Part shown: positions 40,696 through 52,989 of the stretch, one piece after another | Layout of the letters: each line of letters begins with the position of its first letter | Numbering within the stretch: position 1 is the stretch's first letter | DNA from: Sambucus nigra | Lineage: Eukaryota > Streptophyta > Magnoliopsida > Dipsacales > Adoxaceae | Length of the DNA stretch: 64,000 bases | Direction of reading: 5' to 3' | NCBI GenBank assembly: GCA_949130495.1 | Contig: OX422207.1 | Span: 838,369,573 to 838,433,572, forward strand | The notes under the pieces: model-generated | What the model saw: only the letters and a program-made list of their open reading frames with translations | What the model was told of the DNA's origin: nothing | Database searches by the model: none | Made by a program: the position numbers and the translations under genes

Positions 40696-42297
40696 ATGGG
40701 TACAACAGACAAATCATCTTTAGAAAAGCTAACTAGTAAACGGTCTTTAATTTACCAAAAACAAACGAATATAGATGGCTCTCTTCTCTCTCTTCATAAC
40801 CCCTACGTAACTTGTGGCCTGCATGGTTCCCCTGGTTGCTATCCCCATGTTGGGGTATCTGGTGACCCCTCTTCTTTAAATCCTAAGACATTTGCTTCAA
40901 TGGTTGGGATTTATACGTCATCTCCAGATATTAATTTGAAAAAACCCTTCCTCTTTAAAGGTGAACCAGCGATATTCTTATCTCAAGAAGAGGTGGATGT
41001 TTTATCCATTCCTCTTAAATTTACTTTGATTGGGAATTTTTCCCATGGTTGTCCTCCTCTTGAGGAGATTTCGAAGGGGTTTTGTTCATTTGGTCTGAAA
41101 GGTGATTTTAACATTGGTCTTTTGGATAATAAACACATTTTGATTCTCTAAGTTGTGGATTATTATTATCATAGATTGTGGCGTCGTGTTCAATGGTATA
41201 TTCATTAGTGCCCAATGAGAGTTTTTAAATGGTCCCCTAGCCTTATTTGGATTAACTTATCATTTCTTCCCATTTATTTATTCTTCAAAAATAACCATTT
41301 CTCTGTTGTCAAAGTTTTTGGTGATCCTCTTAGGATAGACGCTGCTATTGCTTCTTTATCTAGACCTAGTGTGGCTAGGGTTTGCGTTGAAGTTGATCTT
41401 ATTAAATCATTTCCATCTAGTGTTTGTATTGGTTATAGAAATAATGGTTTTTGGGTCTTCCCATTTATTTATTCTCCAAAAATAACCATTTCTCTGTTGT
41501 CAAAGTTTTTGGTTATCCTCTTAGGATTGACGCTGCTAATGCTTCTTTATCTAGACCTAGTGTGGCTAGGGTTTGCGTTGAAGTTGATCTTATTAAATCA
41601 TTTCCTTCTAGGGTTTGTATTGGCTATAGAAATAATGGTTTTTGGAAAAAGACCGAGCATGAGAATTTTCCTAAATATTTTAATCACTGTTTTAGACATG
41701 GTCATGATAAGAGAGACTGTTTGGTAGGAAAGCATGTGCAGCAAGGAAAAATATCATTAATGACTATTTGGCTGATCGAGATGATGATTTCAAAATTCTA
41801 AATTCTAAATTCTAAAAATCTGAATCTAGAAATATCAGATTTGCTAGATATTTCTACTGTTACTTACACGAGGATTTATGTGATGAGGAACAACATCTGG
41901 ACTCGACTGTTGAAAATATCTCATCAATACAGTCAAACCCAATTGGTCAAGTGATACATATGTACTTAAAGAAGTAGATCAAATCATAGATAAGGTTAAT
42001 ACTCCTACTCACGTGGCAGCAAAAGAATTAGAGAAGGATCTTGAATCCGATTCTACCCAATTCACACCCTTTTTAAGACTTCATATCCACAACAGCTGTC
42101 CCAACCAGTCTCATTAGCTAATAAGTTAGAATTTACCATATCCCAAAATGATGAGGTAGGATTACAAAATTTTGATGAGATCGCCTTTAGAGAACATTCC
42201 AAATTCAAACGAGATTATTTCGGGAAATTCAAGGGATGATGTGGATGTGGATGTGGATGTGGATGTGGATTGGGATGATGAGAATTCTAGGATTAAT
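40696..42297 (+). pseudogene. L1-type LINE ORF1 (DUF4283 protein), fragment
   Basis: ORF1 of plant L1 elements makes an RNA-binding protein. The reading starts near 40,696 and shows the DUF4283 pattern (KFTLIGNFSHGCPPLEEI, then FGLKGDFNIGLLDNKHILI, then PMRVFKWSPSL, then RPSVARVCVEVDLIKSFP). It ends in a zinc-knuckle remnant (HCFRHGHDKRDC, first Cys missing). Damage: a stop at 41,150, one near 41,205, and a 191-bp tandem duplication (41,266-41,647) that shifts the frame. No endonuclease or RT of L1 follows. The tail from 41,800 is low-complexity coding debris with a GATGTG hexamer run at 42,236-42,270. The foldback begins at 42,298. Confidence 0.8.
41266..41647 (+). repeat. 191-bp tandem duplication inside L1 ORF1
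   Basis: CTTCCCATTTATTTATTCT recurs at 41,266 and 41,457, and the following 180 bp match with only about eight differences. The length is not a multiple of three, so the second copy is read in another frame. Confidence 0.9.
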
Positions 42298-44386
42298 ATT
42301 ATATGTGCATGGCTATTGCGGATTCAAATATTCTTCATGCGCTCTATTATCAAACTTATAAATAACAAATGACAATTCATCACTTTTTTCTTCTATTGTA
42401 TTATTTGTGGGTGAATCATGTCTTTCTAAATTATGTGAACTAATCATTAAAAGAAGATAAGAAAATGGTGACAAAAATTAAGGATATTTTAATTTTACTA
42501 TTTTTTAGTTTAATAAAGGATACAAAAATTAAGAATTAATTACAAGATTACACGATACGATACGATATGAAATTTTATTTTTTACAGAACGCAAATCCAA
42601 TCCAAATAAAAGCGATACAATACGGCACAAAATCTTTTTTTTATAATCAAACACGAATACGATCCAATTAAAACGCGACATGACACATCACGATGCGAAA
42701 TCTTTTTTTTATTTAACAAGACACGACGAAATAAAAGCGGCACGATACATTCCAACACAAAATTTTATTTTTTAACAAACATGATCCAAAAGTGACACGA
42801 CATGAAATCTTCTATTTTTTTTAATTAACACGATCCAATTAAAACGTAACACGACACGACATGAAATCTCATTTTTAACTAACACGAATATGACTCAAAT
42901 AAAAGACGGAATCTAATTTTTTTACCAAACACGAACATAATCTAATTAAAACGCAACACGACACGAAACGACAAAAAATCTCATTTTTTTTTACCTAACA
43001 TAAACACGACCTAAAGAAAGTGAGATTTCGTATCGTGTTTGGTAAAAAAATAAAAATAAAACACGAAATCTCACTTTTTTTTTATTTTTTATCAAACACG
43101 AACACGATCCAATTAAAACGCGACATGACACATCACGATGCGAAATCTTATTTTTTTTATTTAACAAGACACGACCAAATAAAAGCGGCACGATACGTCC
43201 CGATGCAATTTTTTTATCAAACTTGTTCGTGTTTGATAAAAAAAAGTGAGATTTCGTTTTTTTTATCAACACGATACGAAATCTCACTTTCTATAGGTCG
43301 TGTTTATATTAGGTAAAAAATGAGATTTTTTGTTATTTCGTGTCGTGTTGCGTTTTAATTAGATTATGTTCGTGTTTGGTAAAAAATAAGATTCCGTATC
43401 GTGTCGTGACACTTTTATTTGAGCCATGTTCATGTTAGGTAAAAATGTTATTTCATGTCATGTCGTGTTACGTTTTAATTAGATCGTGTTAGTAAAAAAA
43501 ATAAAAGAAGATTTCGTGTTGTGTCGTGTCACTTTTGAATCATATTTGTTAAAAAAATAAAATTTTGCATCGGGACGTATCGTGTCGCTTTTATTTGGTC
43601 GTGTCTTGTTAAATAAAAAAAATAAGATTTCGCATCGTGATGTGTCATGTCGCGTTTTAATTGGATCGTATTCGTGTTTGATTATATAAAAAAAATTATG
43701 CCATATTGTGTCACTTTTATTTGGATTAGATTTGTGTTCGATAAAAAATAAAATTACATATCGTATCGTGTCGTGTCGTGTCGTGTCACTTTTATTTGAG
43801 CCATGTTCATGTTAGGTAAAAATGTTATTTCATGTCATGTCGTGTTACGTTTTAATTAGATCGTATTAATAAAAAAAATAAAAGAAGATTTCGTGTTGTG
43901 TCGTGTCACTTTTGAATCCTGTTTGTTAAAAAATAAAATTTTGCGTCGGGACGTATCGTGTCGCTTTTATTTGGTCGTGTCTTGTTAAATAAAAAAAATA
44001 AGATTTCGCATCGTGATGTGTCATGTCGCGTTTTAATTGGATCGTATTCGTGTTTGATTATAAAAAAAAATTATGCCATATTGTGTCACTTTTATTTGGA
44101 TTGGATTTGTGTTCGATAAAAAATAAAATTACATATCGTATCGTATCGTATCGTGTAATCTTGTAATTAATTCTTAATTTTTGTATCCTGTATTAAATTA
44201 AAAAATAGTAAAAATAAAGTATCCTTAATTTTTGTCACCATTTTCTTATCTTCCTTTAATGATTAGTTTACATAAATTAGGAAGACATGAGGAAAGAGAA
44301 AAGGGTTGAATTGTCATTTGTTATTTATAAGTTTGATGATGGAGCACATAAAGAATATTTGGAGAGGCAATAGTCATGCCCTATAT
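42298..44386. repeat. Foldback element: about 1-kb inverted repeat
   Basis: The left arm starts ATATGTGCATGGCTATTGC and the right arm ends GGCAATAGTCATGCCCTATAT, its complement with mismatches. Matching continues inward for close to 1 kb (for example AACTTATAAATAACAAATGA and its complement at 44,310; TTAATTACAAGATTACACGA and its complement near 44,160). The arms are built from short units with ACACGA, CGATACG and AAATCTCA words. The right arm is longer because of an internal tandem duplication of about 377 bp (GAGCCATGTTCATGTTAGGT at 43,421 and 43,798). The centre is near 43,250. No coding capacity. Small ORFs at 42,991-43,316 read the repeat on both strands. Confidence 0.85.
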
Positions 44387-44640
44387 ATATATATATATAT
44401 ATATCAAGGTTCTAAAAAATGCGGGGCATGATCGAGGCGTGGAGGCCAAGCCTTAAGTCTTAGAAGTCTAGGCGGGCCTTAGGTGTAAAAAGGCGTGAAA
44501 AGGCGTTTGGGCATTTTTAATATATTTTAATATTTTTTAACTATAACAAGGCTATTAAAATACTAAAACTGTACATATCATAAAAATATGTCTGAATATT
44601 TGCAAATTAAAATACTATTTGATTATTTTGGATGAGAAAG
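44387..44640. other. TA microsatellite and GGCG-rich terminus-like sequence
   Basis: A TA run (44,383-44,404) is followed by CAAGGTTCTAAAAAATGCG and several AGGCG words. This resembles one end of a small DNA transposon, but I see no matching second end, so the identity is open. Confidence 0.3.
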
Positions 44641-45832
44641 ATCATTTGTTATAACTGACGGATGCTTTGGCATTGATATTTCTTTAATTTTCGTATTGAT
44701 CATCTTCCTCTATGATCCTTAACCTGAAGGACGATCAGACATATTCAAGATCCATATCGGCAAATGATCGATAAAATATTTCTATATATTTAATCCCGAA
44801 GATATCTGCCACACATGTCGCATTTTATCCCCAACGGATGGTTGGTCAAGATAATTCTTATAGTCAATCCTGACAAATGGTCGGCATAGTCGATGAATGA
44901 TCGACATTACATTTATTATTGTTATTCAGCCCTACGAAATGGTTTGGAAAATCTGTTTTTCTCTAATAATGCAGGATTATTCGTAAAATCTACTCGGTCC
45001 TCTAAAAATTTGCCTCGACGAATGCTCAAACAATATTTATTTTCTTCTCCCCGGCAGATGATTGGCATTTGTATTGATAGTCTGGAAATTTACTTTTCAC
45101 TAACATTGCAGGATCGTTCATAATATCTGCTCAGTCCCTTAAAATCTTGCCTCGACGGAAGATCAGGCATCATTTATCTTATCAATGCTCCGACAGATGA
45201 TCGAGCAGGGACCATTCACAATATCTACTAGGTCCTCTACAATTTAGCCTCGACGGGCGCTCAAGCATCATTTATTTATTTCGAAATCCCATTTATGCCT
45301 CGATAGGCAGTCAATAATAATATTAATTCTCTGGATTTCTCATCAGCTTCGATGGATAATCGACATAAGTTATATTATGTGATCATTTACTAAGACCCAA
45401 CGGACGATTGGGAAATGTAATTCTTATTTAATTCATCCTTGGCTAATGGGTGTAAGGTCCTTCCTTAGCCGACCTTATTTTATTATAATCCAGTTCATAT
45501 GCTCGGACAGATATTGATTATCTCACCTCATTTATTAAGCCCCAACAGGGAGTTGGGAAAGATATTCTCATTTACATCCAGCTCGATGAATGATCGACGT
45601 GATATTCATAGACATAACAAAGCCCCGAGATACGATCGGGCATACTTGTTATCTTGGTTATTCCAAATTATCAGCATCAAACTGAATCAAAATCCTGATG
45701 GATGGTCGGGCATTATCATTAGTCAGTCTTCTCTTCACAACCCGATTAGGGGATCCATGGCAACGTTGACATGTGAACAAATTCACCACAACATTAGTCA
45801 AACAAGAAAGATGCAAGTTCTGCAACGGCCTG
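44641..45832 (+). repeat. Diverged repeats of about 90-140 bp, LTR or 3' UTR-like
   Basis: A series of related segments containing (C)CTCGACG(G/A)A(T/A)G(A/C)TC.GGCAT, plus CTCGGTCCTCTA-type links (for example 44,995, 45,125, 45,228). The pattern resembles the repetitive 3' UTR of Tat-like retrotransposons. ORFs of 76 and 120 codons in it have no recognisable domain. Confidence 0.45.
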
Positions 45833-46591
45833 TGGTCGACCTCTCCAATTGGACCACATAAAACCTAATGCAGGGTTTTACCCCAACTAGGTACATGCCC
45901 GAGTAAACCTCGGTGCATAGGCTTCTGGTCGGCCTCTCTAACGGGATCATATAAAAAACTAATACATGGTGATACCCTGACTAGGTACATGCCCGAGCAA
46001 GGGTCGGTGCATAGGCTTCTGGTCGGCCTCTACAATTGGACCATGAAAAAAATCCTAATATAGGGTGATACTCTAACTAGGTTTATGCCCGAGCAAGGAT
46101 CGGCACACAAGATTCTAGTCGGCCTCTCCAGTGGGACCATATAAAAATCCTAACACAAGGTGATACCCTAACTAGGTACATGCCCGAGCAAGGCTCGGCG
46201 CATAGGCTTCTATTCGGCCTCTCCAATAGTACCATAAAAAAATTATAATACAAGGTGATACCCTAACTAGGTACATGCCTGAGCAAGGCTCAGCGCATAG
46301 GACTGTGGCCGGCCTCTCCAATGGGACCATATAAAAATCCTAATACAGGGTGATACCCTAACTAGGTACATGCCCGAGCAAGGCTCAGCGCATAGGCCTA
46401 TGGTCGGCCTCTCCAATTGGACCATACAAAATCCTAATACAAAGTGATACCCTAACTAGGTACATGCTCGAGTAAGCCTCGGCACATAATCATGTGGTCG
46501 GCCTCTTCAATTGGACTAAACAAGATCAAAATATAGGGAGATACCCTAAACTTGGTGCACGCCCGAGCAAGCCTTGGCGCACGACTTCTTA
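45833..46591 (+). repeat. Minisatellite of about 95-bp units
   Basis: Eight units start with GGTCGGCCTCTCCAATTGG-like words at about 45,836, 45,932, 46,020, 46,116, 46,211, 46,305, 46,401 and 46,496. Each continues with AATCCTAATACAGGGTGATA, CCCTAACTAGGTACATGCCC and GAGCAAGGCTCGGCGCATAG. The ninth unit is split: its start resumes at 52,232 (GCTTGTGGTTGACCTCACTA) after the LARD. Confidence 0.9.
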
Positions 46592-46596
46592 ACAGG

Positions 46597-47985
46597 TGTT
46601 GTCAATTTATAAAATACCGCAAGTGCACGAGCTATTATAGAATAGCGAGTGTAAGTACGGGTCGAACCCACAAGGATTTGTCAATTTTAATTATTAAAAG
46701 AATTACAACTGTCCAACTAGATCAAATGGGGTAGAGAATGATTATGAACTACACTGAATAAAAGCAACTACGATAAATGAGGGTAACACAAGATATTTGT
46801 AAACAATTAGGAAATAATTAGGATTCAGGGTCCATTTATCACGTAACTAATATTGCACACTAATTTAATGTTGCCATTCCCTTTTCATAACTCAAATTAA
46901 ACTGAATCTCATTGCGTTTAATTCGAAAAATATGACGGTTATGATCATAATATTTTTAATGTCTCTAATACAAGTTTTAAGATTCGCAAATGTATTTAAC
47001 CATGGACTATCAAAACAATCAAAGTGCAAGCATAATCCATCAAAAATTACTATTTTTAAATATCAAAACTTGATTTGACAAAACAATCTTGAAGGTTTTA
47101 AAACAGACTCTCGTGTCGCTTTAAAATGAATACCGAATCTTTAATAACAATTAAAACAAGTAGGGAATAAACAACGATAAAATTAACGTGACAATATTAG
47201 TTAACTATGACACTACTCCTAATATAAGAATCAAGCTACCATAATGGAAGAGAAATTGTAAGAATGAGTAGAGATCTTCATTAATAAACCAAACTTACAA
47301 ATAGTTCTCTCACAACAATCTTGAATCCTTTAAAAAAATGATAAAAACTTGGCCCTCAAATTGATTACAATCACTCAAAGTTGCTCCCCGAAATCCTCCA
47401 CGAAATTCCTCTATAATTGTCTACTAAATTATGAGCCCAAGGATTCTTTTTATAGGACAAGTGGTGAGGTATTTGAGTTGTGGTGGGACTCTTTTTGATT
47501 GGCCGAATGGTGTTGGTAGCTATTTCTCCACCTTTTTAATCTTTGGATCGTGATAAGGGACGGAATTTCCCCCACTCGAAAACTCTTATCTTTTCTTGCT
47601 GAACACGCATGCAAAGTTTCGTTCAAATCGGAGAACAAAAATTTCCGACTTTTTTACGAAGTGTAAAAAATAATTTTTTTCGAACTACCGTAAAAATCAT
47701 CTTTTTCGCACCTTTTTTGAATTGATCATAAATTTGCACCAAATTCTATCATTATCTGCAAAAATTTCACTAGGCAACTTTTTTCACAAATTGACACAAG
47801 AATATTATAAAATTATCGAAGTGCCCATTTTTTACTTAAAATTGCCACTTTCAATATGAATTTAGTCATTTTCTCATGTTTTCCTCTTTTTAATAAAATA
47901 GTCTTAAGAACTTATTAAATACACTAAAATGGAACTAACAAAGTATAAATTTGGGTATAAAATATACAAAATAATGCAATCATCA
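46597..47985 (-). repeat. 3' LTR of the LARD
   Basis: Homologous end to end with 50,839-52,226. On the minus strand a purine tract (AGGTTTGGGGGTATT) immediately precedes it at 47,986-48,000, fitting a polypurine tract. Confidence 0.9.
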
Positions 47986-49516
47986 AATACCCCCAAACCT
48001 AAACTTTGCTAGTCCTCGAGCAAAACTAAAAATTAAAATCTAACTTACTTTCGTAGGAATCACGATTGCACTTAGCATGTGCAATAAGCCGTTAAATCCC
48101 TAGGTTACCCTAGTGGACGAGTTTTGTCTCGTGAGGGTTTACAGTGAATATACCCATAAAATTTAAAAAACTTGATTCAATACAAAAGACTCAAAAGTAA
48201 TATAACCAAGTTTGAATGCAAACTTCATAAATATAGTAGAACTTCACTTCTTAATCTCGACTTATCGTGTGCGTTAGCATAGCCAATATAACCGTCAATT
48301 TCGAAAGATTTGATCGTTACATTTCTTATCCGAAAGTTCGTTTTGATTTCAAAATCTCACGGGATTCACTCAAAATCGAGCACTCGAAAATGGCCTATTT
48401 TCTCTCGGTATATGTGAATGAAAGAGTAAATTTATATGAACAAATTTCACATATACATGATCAAAAATGGATTTTTATTTTTTATAATTGATGAATATGA
48501 TCTCATGAATGGAAAATCGATTACTTGTTGAAAACGTTGAATCGCACAATAGATCCTATTCATCTTCTCTCCACACTATAACTAACTTCCCTTGAGATCG
48601 ATTAGGACTTTCTTTGGTTGTATTGTAGGCTCGAGTTTTGGTAGAAAGAATGGTTTTTTTTGGAGTGCAAAATTTCTGAGATTATAGAGGTTTTTCGGTA
48701 TTTTGACTTTCAGGCATTTTTTCTCACCTCCATTTTTCTTCTCTTTCCTTTTTATTTTCAACTCACATTTTTCATCATCTTTTTTATTTCTTTCTTCCCC
48801 TTTTTTCTGACACATCATTCTTTTACGAACTTTTTTTTGGCCTTTTTTTCAACCGTAATTTTACCCTAGTATTCTCAAAAAATGGGTATGACTTCTTTTT
48901 ATGGGCTTCAAACTCCCAATTGGAGTTAGGTAGGATAATGGATTTTCAACAAAAGACATATTTTCTGTTTGGCTCAAATGGGCTTGCAACGGAATAATGT
49001 AAAAAGGTTGGATTTTAGGCTTAATTTTGTGCTTTCAAACGATGGCCTAATCCATTTCTCAAGTTTCGTTCAGTTAATTTGTGTCTCAAGACGACTTACC
49101 AAGACTTCTAGTGCTTTAAGATTCACATTTTGACCTTTTGTTTTCAGTAATCGAACAAAACAAAGAATTTCAAATCATTAACGAATTTATCACTGAAGGA
49201 AAGTTTGAGTTATTTTAACTCGGATTGATTTAAATCTCTCGAAAACGATGAATGGCACAAAAATCTCACCGGGTTAAAATCTCCACATTTATTCGTTAAG
49301 CATATTAACTTTCACCTCAATATCCATTTCGATCATATTATATGGCTAATGTGTAAAAAATTTCATAAGTTGAGAGATCGATGAAGTAATTCTCTATTAA
49401 GAAATCGTTTCAAAACTCAATTATATTGAAAATATTTTTGAATTTTTGATAATTTTTCTGATTTTTTTTTTTCAAAAATATCATCCTTACCCCCAAACCT
49501 AAATTTTACATTGTCC
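47986..49516 (-). other. LARD 3' non-coding interior with two polypurine-like tracts
   Basis: AT-rich, no gene supported. CCCCCAAACCTAAA occurs at 47,990 and again at about 49,491. On the minus strand both read as TTTAGGTTTGGGGG purine tracts, one beside the LTR and one just downstream of the decayed ORF. Confidence 0.6.
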
Positions 49517-50483
49517 TCAATATATGCTCACATAAAAATATGGACAAAGAAAATAAAGTAAAGAAGTAAAATGATGATACATGTTAACTAAAAAATAACA
49601 AAAATAAAAACAAATACACAAATTATATACAAACACATGACAATTACCATCCTCACCATAAATTAATAATTGAAATAGTTGTGGGTCATTCCAATTAATA
49701 AACATTATAGCACTAAGTGCCAAAATATCATAAATTTGAGAGCATGACCGCACAACACAAATTTCAATCCTAAATCCATGGTCATAATGGTGAGCATCAA
49801 CATCATCAATAATAAATAAAATTGAATCGCATGAATCATATGTCGATGCATCACATGGAGGTAATAAATTACAATAAGGATCCAAATATTTATTATCCCT
49901 TTTTCGAAAATAATAACGTAAAATTGGGGATGCATACTCCACTCCTAAATATGAGATTTTATGAAAAGCGTGGGAAGAAGATGTATCACTGGGTGATACA
50001 CTTTCTTGATCAAAAACAGGAGGACCGTCATAAATACTTGAAGTATCACTAAAATCGAATGACGAATCCTCAAATAAATTTTCCTACATATAAAAAGAAG
50101 TAGCATTTTGCTCAATTAAATTAGGAGAAAAATCTTGGCAAACATCCAAATCATCACAAGTATTACACGTGTCAAGATTGTCAATTTTTTTTCTCCTCAC
50201 AAAATTGATTATCCCCAATTAATTTATGATTATTTTTAGAAATAGCACCATTACACCGTTTGTTCACCTCTCTCCAATTGATACACTTTGGTGGACTGAT
50301 AGTAATTACAGGGGTTGGAGTCTCATCTATACCTTCTTTAATTTTTAAAATAACTACTGACCCATCTGAATTAAATTAAAATATGTAGTCATCTAGATTT
50401 TCAGTATTTTGTAAAAACACGTCCACAGGATCCATTGAGGAATATGAGAAAGATGACGAAATAACAATATGAGGATCACCCAT
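49517..50483 (-). pseudogene. Decayed ORF of unknown function in the LARD
   Basis: In the sense of the element, an ATG at 50,483 opens a reading of about 320 codons ending at 49,517. It has only two in-frame stops (TAA after LDDYIF, TAG after ATSFYM) and one frameshift, at an A8 run near 50,185. Visible features: MGDPHIVISSSFSYSSMDPV, a lysine-containing stretch with CINWREVNKRCNG, an acidic Ser/Asp-rich segment (EDSSFDFSDTSS), then YASPILRYYFRKRDNKYLDP and a Tyr/Phe-rich hydrophobic C-terminus. It has no gag, zinc knuckle, protease or pol motif, and I do not recognise the family. Its length and limited damage suggest a once functional protein carried by the LARD. Confidence 0.5.
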
Positions 50484-50814
50484 TGCAATTTACAACACAT
50501 GAATTTATTTATTTATTTATTTTGGATAGCTCCTACTCTTTAATAAGGGAGAATTTAAAAGACGACCAACTACGATTGTCTCCTCAAATTCCGATTTCAC
50601 CTCCAGGTAAGTGGTCGGTACGAATACTCATTAAAAACCACCAATCCTAGACAAGGTGAAACGGAATCATTTTGACAAGTTCGCGTTGGAGTAGCTTTTA
50701 ATTCTAGCGTCGTTATGAGTTTTTTTTTTTTTGAAATTTTTACTAAAAAAAATTGCAAAAAGTAAAACAAACTAGTCCGAAAATCACAAATTTTTGTAAA
50801 AAAAAATTGTCAAA

Positions 50815-50832
50815 TCCCCGGCAACGGCGCCA
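50815..50832 (-). promoter_or_regulatory. Primer-binding site (tRNA-Asp type) of the LARD
   Basis: Plus strand TCCCCGGCAACGGCGCCA; minus strand TGGCGCCGTTGCCGGGGA, the classic Athila-type tRNA-Asp site. It lies six bases inside the 5' LTR (50,839). Confidence 0.9.
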
Positions 50833-50838
50833 AAAACT

Positions 50839-52226
50839 TGTTGTCAATTTATAAAATACCGCAAGTGCACGGGCTATTATAGAATAGTAAGTGTAAGTAC
50901 GGGTCGAGCCCACGAGGATTTGTCAATTTTAATTATTAAAAGAATTGCAACTGTCCAGCTAGATCAAATGGGGTAGAGAATGATTATGAACTACATTGAA
51001 TAAAAACAACTACGATAAATGAGGGTAACACAAGATATTTGTAAACAATTAGAAAATAATTAGGATTCGGGATCCATTTATCACGTAACTAATATTGCAC
51101 ACAAATTTAATGTTGACATTCCCTTTTTATAACTCAAATTAAACCGACTCTCGCCGCGTTTAGTTCGGAAAATATGACGGTTATGATCATAATATTTTTA
51201 ACGTCTCTAATACAAGTTTTAAGATTCGCAAATGTATTTAACCATGGACTATCAAAACAATCAAAGTGCAAGCATAATCCATCAAAAATTACTATTTTTA
51301 AATATCAAAACTTGATTTGACAAAACAATCTTGAAGGTTTTAAAACAGACTCTCGTGTCGCTTTAAAATGAATACCGAATCTTTAATAACAATTAAAACA
51401 AGTAGGGAATAAACAACGATAAAATTAACGTGACAATATTAGCTAACTATGACACTACTCCTAATATAAGAATCAAGCTACCATAATGAAAGAGAAATTA
51501 TAAGAATGAGTAGAGATCTTCATTAATAAACCAAACTTACAAATAGTTCTCTCACAACAATCTTGAATCCTCTAAAAAATGATAAAAACTTCGCCCTCAA
51601 ATTGATTACAATCACTCAAAGTTGCTCCCCGAAATCCTCCTCGAAATTCCTCTCCAATTGTCTACGAAATTATGAGCCCAAGGGTTCATTTTTTAGGACA
51701 AGTGGTGAGGTATTTGAGTTGTGGTGGGACTCTTTTTTATTGGCCGAATGGTGTTGGTAGCTATCTCTCCACCTCTTTAATCTTTGGATCGTGATAAGGA
51801 ACGGAATTTTCCCCCACTTGAAAACTCTTATCTTTTCTTATGGAACACGCATGTCGAGTTTCGTCCAAATCGGAGAACAAAAATTTCTGACTTTTTTACG
51901 AAGTGTAAAAAAACATTTTTTCGAACGACCGTAAAAATCAGCTTTTTTGCGCCTTTTTTGAATTGATCATCAATTTGCACCAAATTCCGTCATTATCTGG
52001 AAAAATTTCACTAGGCAATTTTTTTCACAAATTAGCACAAGAATATTATAAAATTATCGAAGTGCCCATTTTTTACTTAAAATTGCCACTTTCAATATGA
52101 ATTCAATCATTTTCGTATTTTTTTCTCTTTTTAATAAAATAGTCCTAAGAACTTATTAAATACACTAAAATGGGACTAAGAAAGTATAAATTTTGGTATA
52201 AAATATACAAAATAATGCACTCATCA
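50839..52226 (-). repeat. 5' LTR of the LARD
   Basis: Same ends as the 46,597 copy. It contains the phrase (plus strand) CCGCAAGTGCACGGGCTATT, a landmark of Athila-like LTR ends. Confidence 0.9.
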
Positions 52227-52231
52227 GCAGG

Positions 52232-52922
52232 CTTGTGGTTGACCTCACTAGTTGGACCATACAGTAAAATAGCACAACGAACTACGATCGACCTGATCCC
52301 ATGAAGGTACGTAGGTAGCTCGACATGCTCGAGTCCGGTTCCCATATCGATTGAACGTGTCTCAAATCAAAGCACAGCATCCATCTAACCTTGTAAACAC
52401 AAGCAGATCAACCAACGAAGGCTTAAAAGTTGAACAAAAATTCACCAGTACAGTTTACATCAACAACTTTTCACGTTTAAAGAGATTGCGGACCAGCTCC
52501 CAGCTTATGTTAGAATCGACTCACCTGAACTGTGACCTGTGGGGCTATTGTGGGGAGGGGAAATATACTTACATAATAGCATGACACGTGATGAACACAT
52601 CGGTCAAGATGGTGACTAGCGCAGCTCCCACAAGATAAGGACGAAAAAGAGTCCTAGATATAGTAGATGACTAAGGAGAAGTATTTGATTGTAACTTAAA
52701 CTCTACGAGGATAAGACTTATCCAATTGTAACCCCTAACTCTATATAAAGGTTACACCCCCATTGTGAAGGGAGCTCAGAGGCTAGAGAAACACTCTCAT
52801 GTAACTTATCTCAAATTTATAATGAAACACTAAAGTAGCCCCGTGAATGTAGGTTATTCGAGGTCGAATCACGTAAATCTTTGTCTCTCTCTTATCTATT
52901 TCTATTCATGCATCGTGAATAA
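52232..52922 (+). mobile_element. LTR-like 3' end of an unassigned gypsy element
   Basis: It begins with the resumed minisatellite unit and GGTACGTAGGTAGCTCG near 52,305. It has a strong TATA box (TATATAAA at 52,742-52,749) and AATGAAAC near 52,820. It then shows GTGAATGTAGGTTATTCGAGG and TCACGTAAATCTTTG (near 52,850), a layout typical of Ty3/gypsy LTR R/U5 regions. A possible primer site TGGCACCCCCCGT follows at 52,924. The LTR start was not located. Confidence 0.5.
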
Positions 52923-52989
52923 TTGGCACCCCCCGTACGGATGAGTTTTTTTGCTACCACACTAAGTATGCCTTACACGGTCAAAATTT

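Larger units (their letters stand above)
46597..52226 (-). mobile_element. Athila-type LARD (non-autonomous LTR element), minus strand
   Basis: Two LTRs of 1,389 bp (46,597-47,985) and 1,388 bp (50,839-52,226) in the same direction, starting TGTTGTCAATTTATAAAATA on the plus strand and ending ATCATCA/CTCATCA. The flanks ACAGG (46,592-46,596) and GCAGG (52,227-52,231) fit a 5-bp duplication with one change. The primer-binding site next to the right LTR is on the minus strand, which sets orientation. The 2.85-kb interior has no gag or pol. LTR copies differ by a few percent. It is inserted in the 95-bp minisatellite. Confidence 0.9.

Noticed and set aside
42991..43316. Overlapping 98-codon ORFs on both strands
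   Set aside because: Mirror readings of the foldback repeat around its centre.
45833..46591. Possible CRISPR-like array
   Set aside because: Units are about 95 bp and homologous throughout, without alternating repeat and unique spacer. It is a minisatellite in a plant genome.
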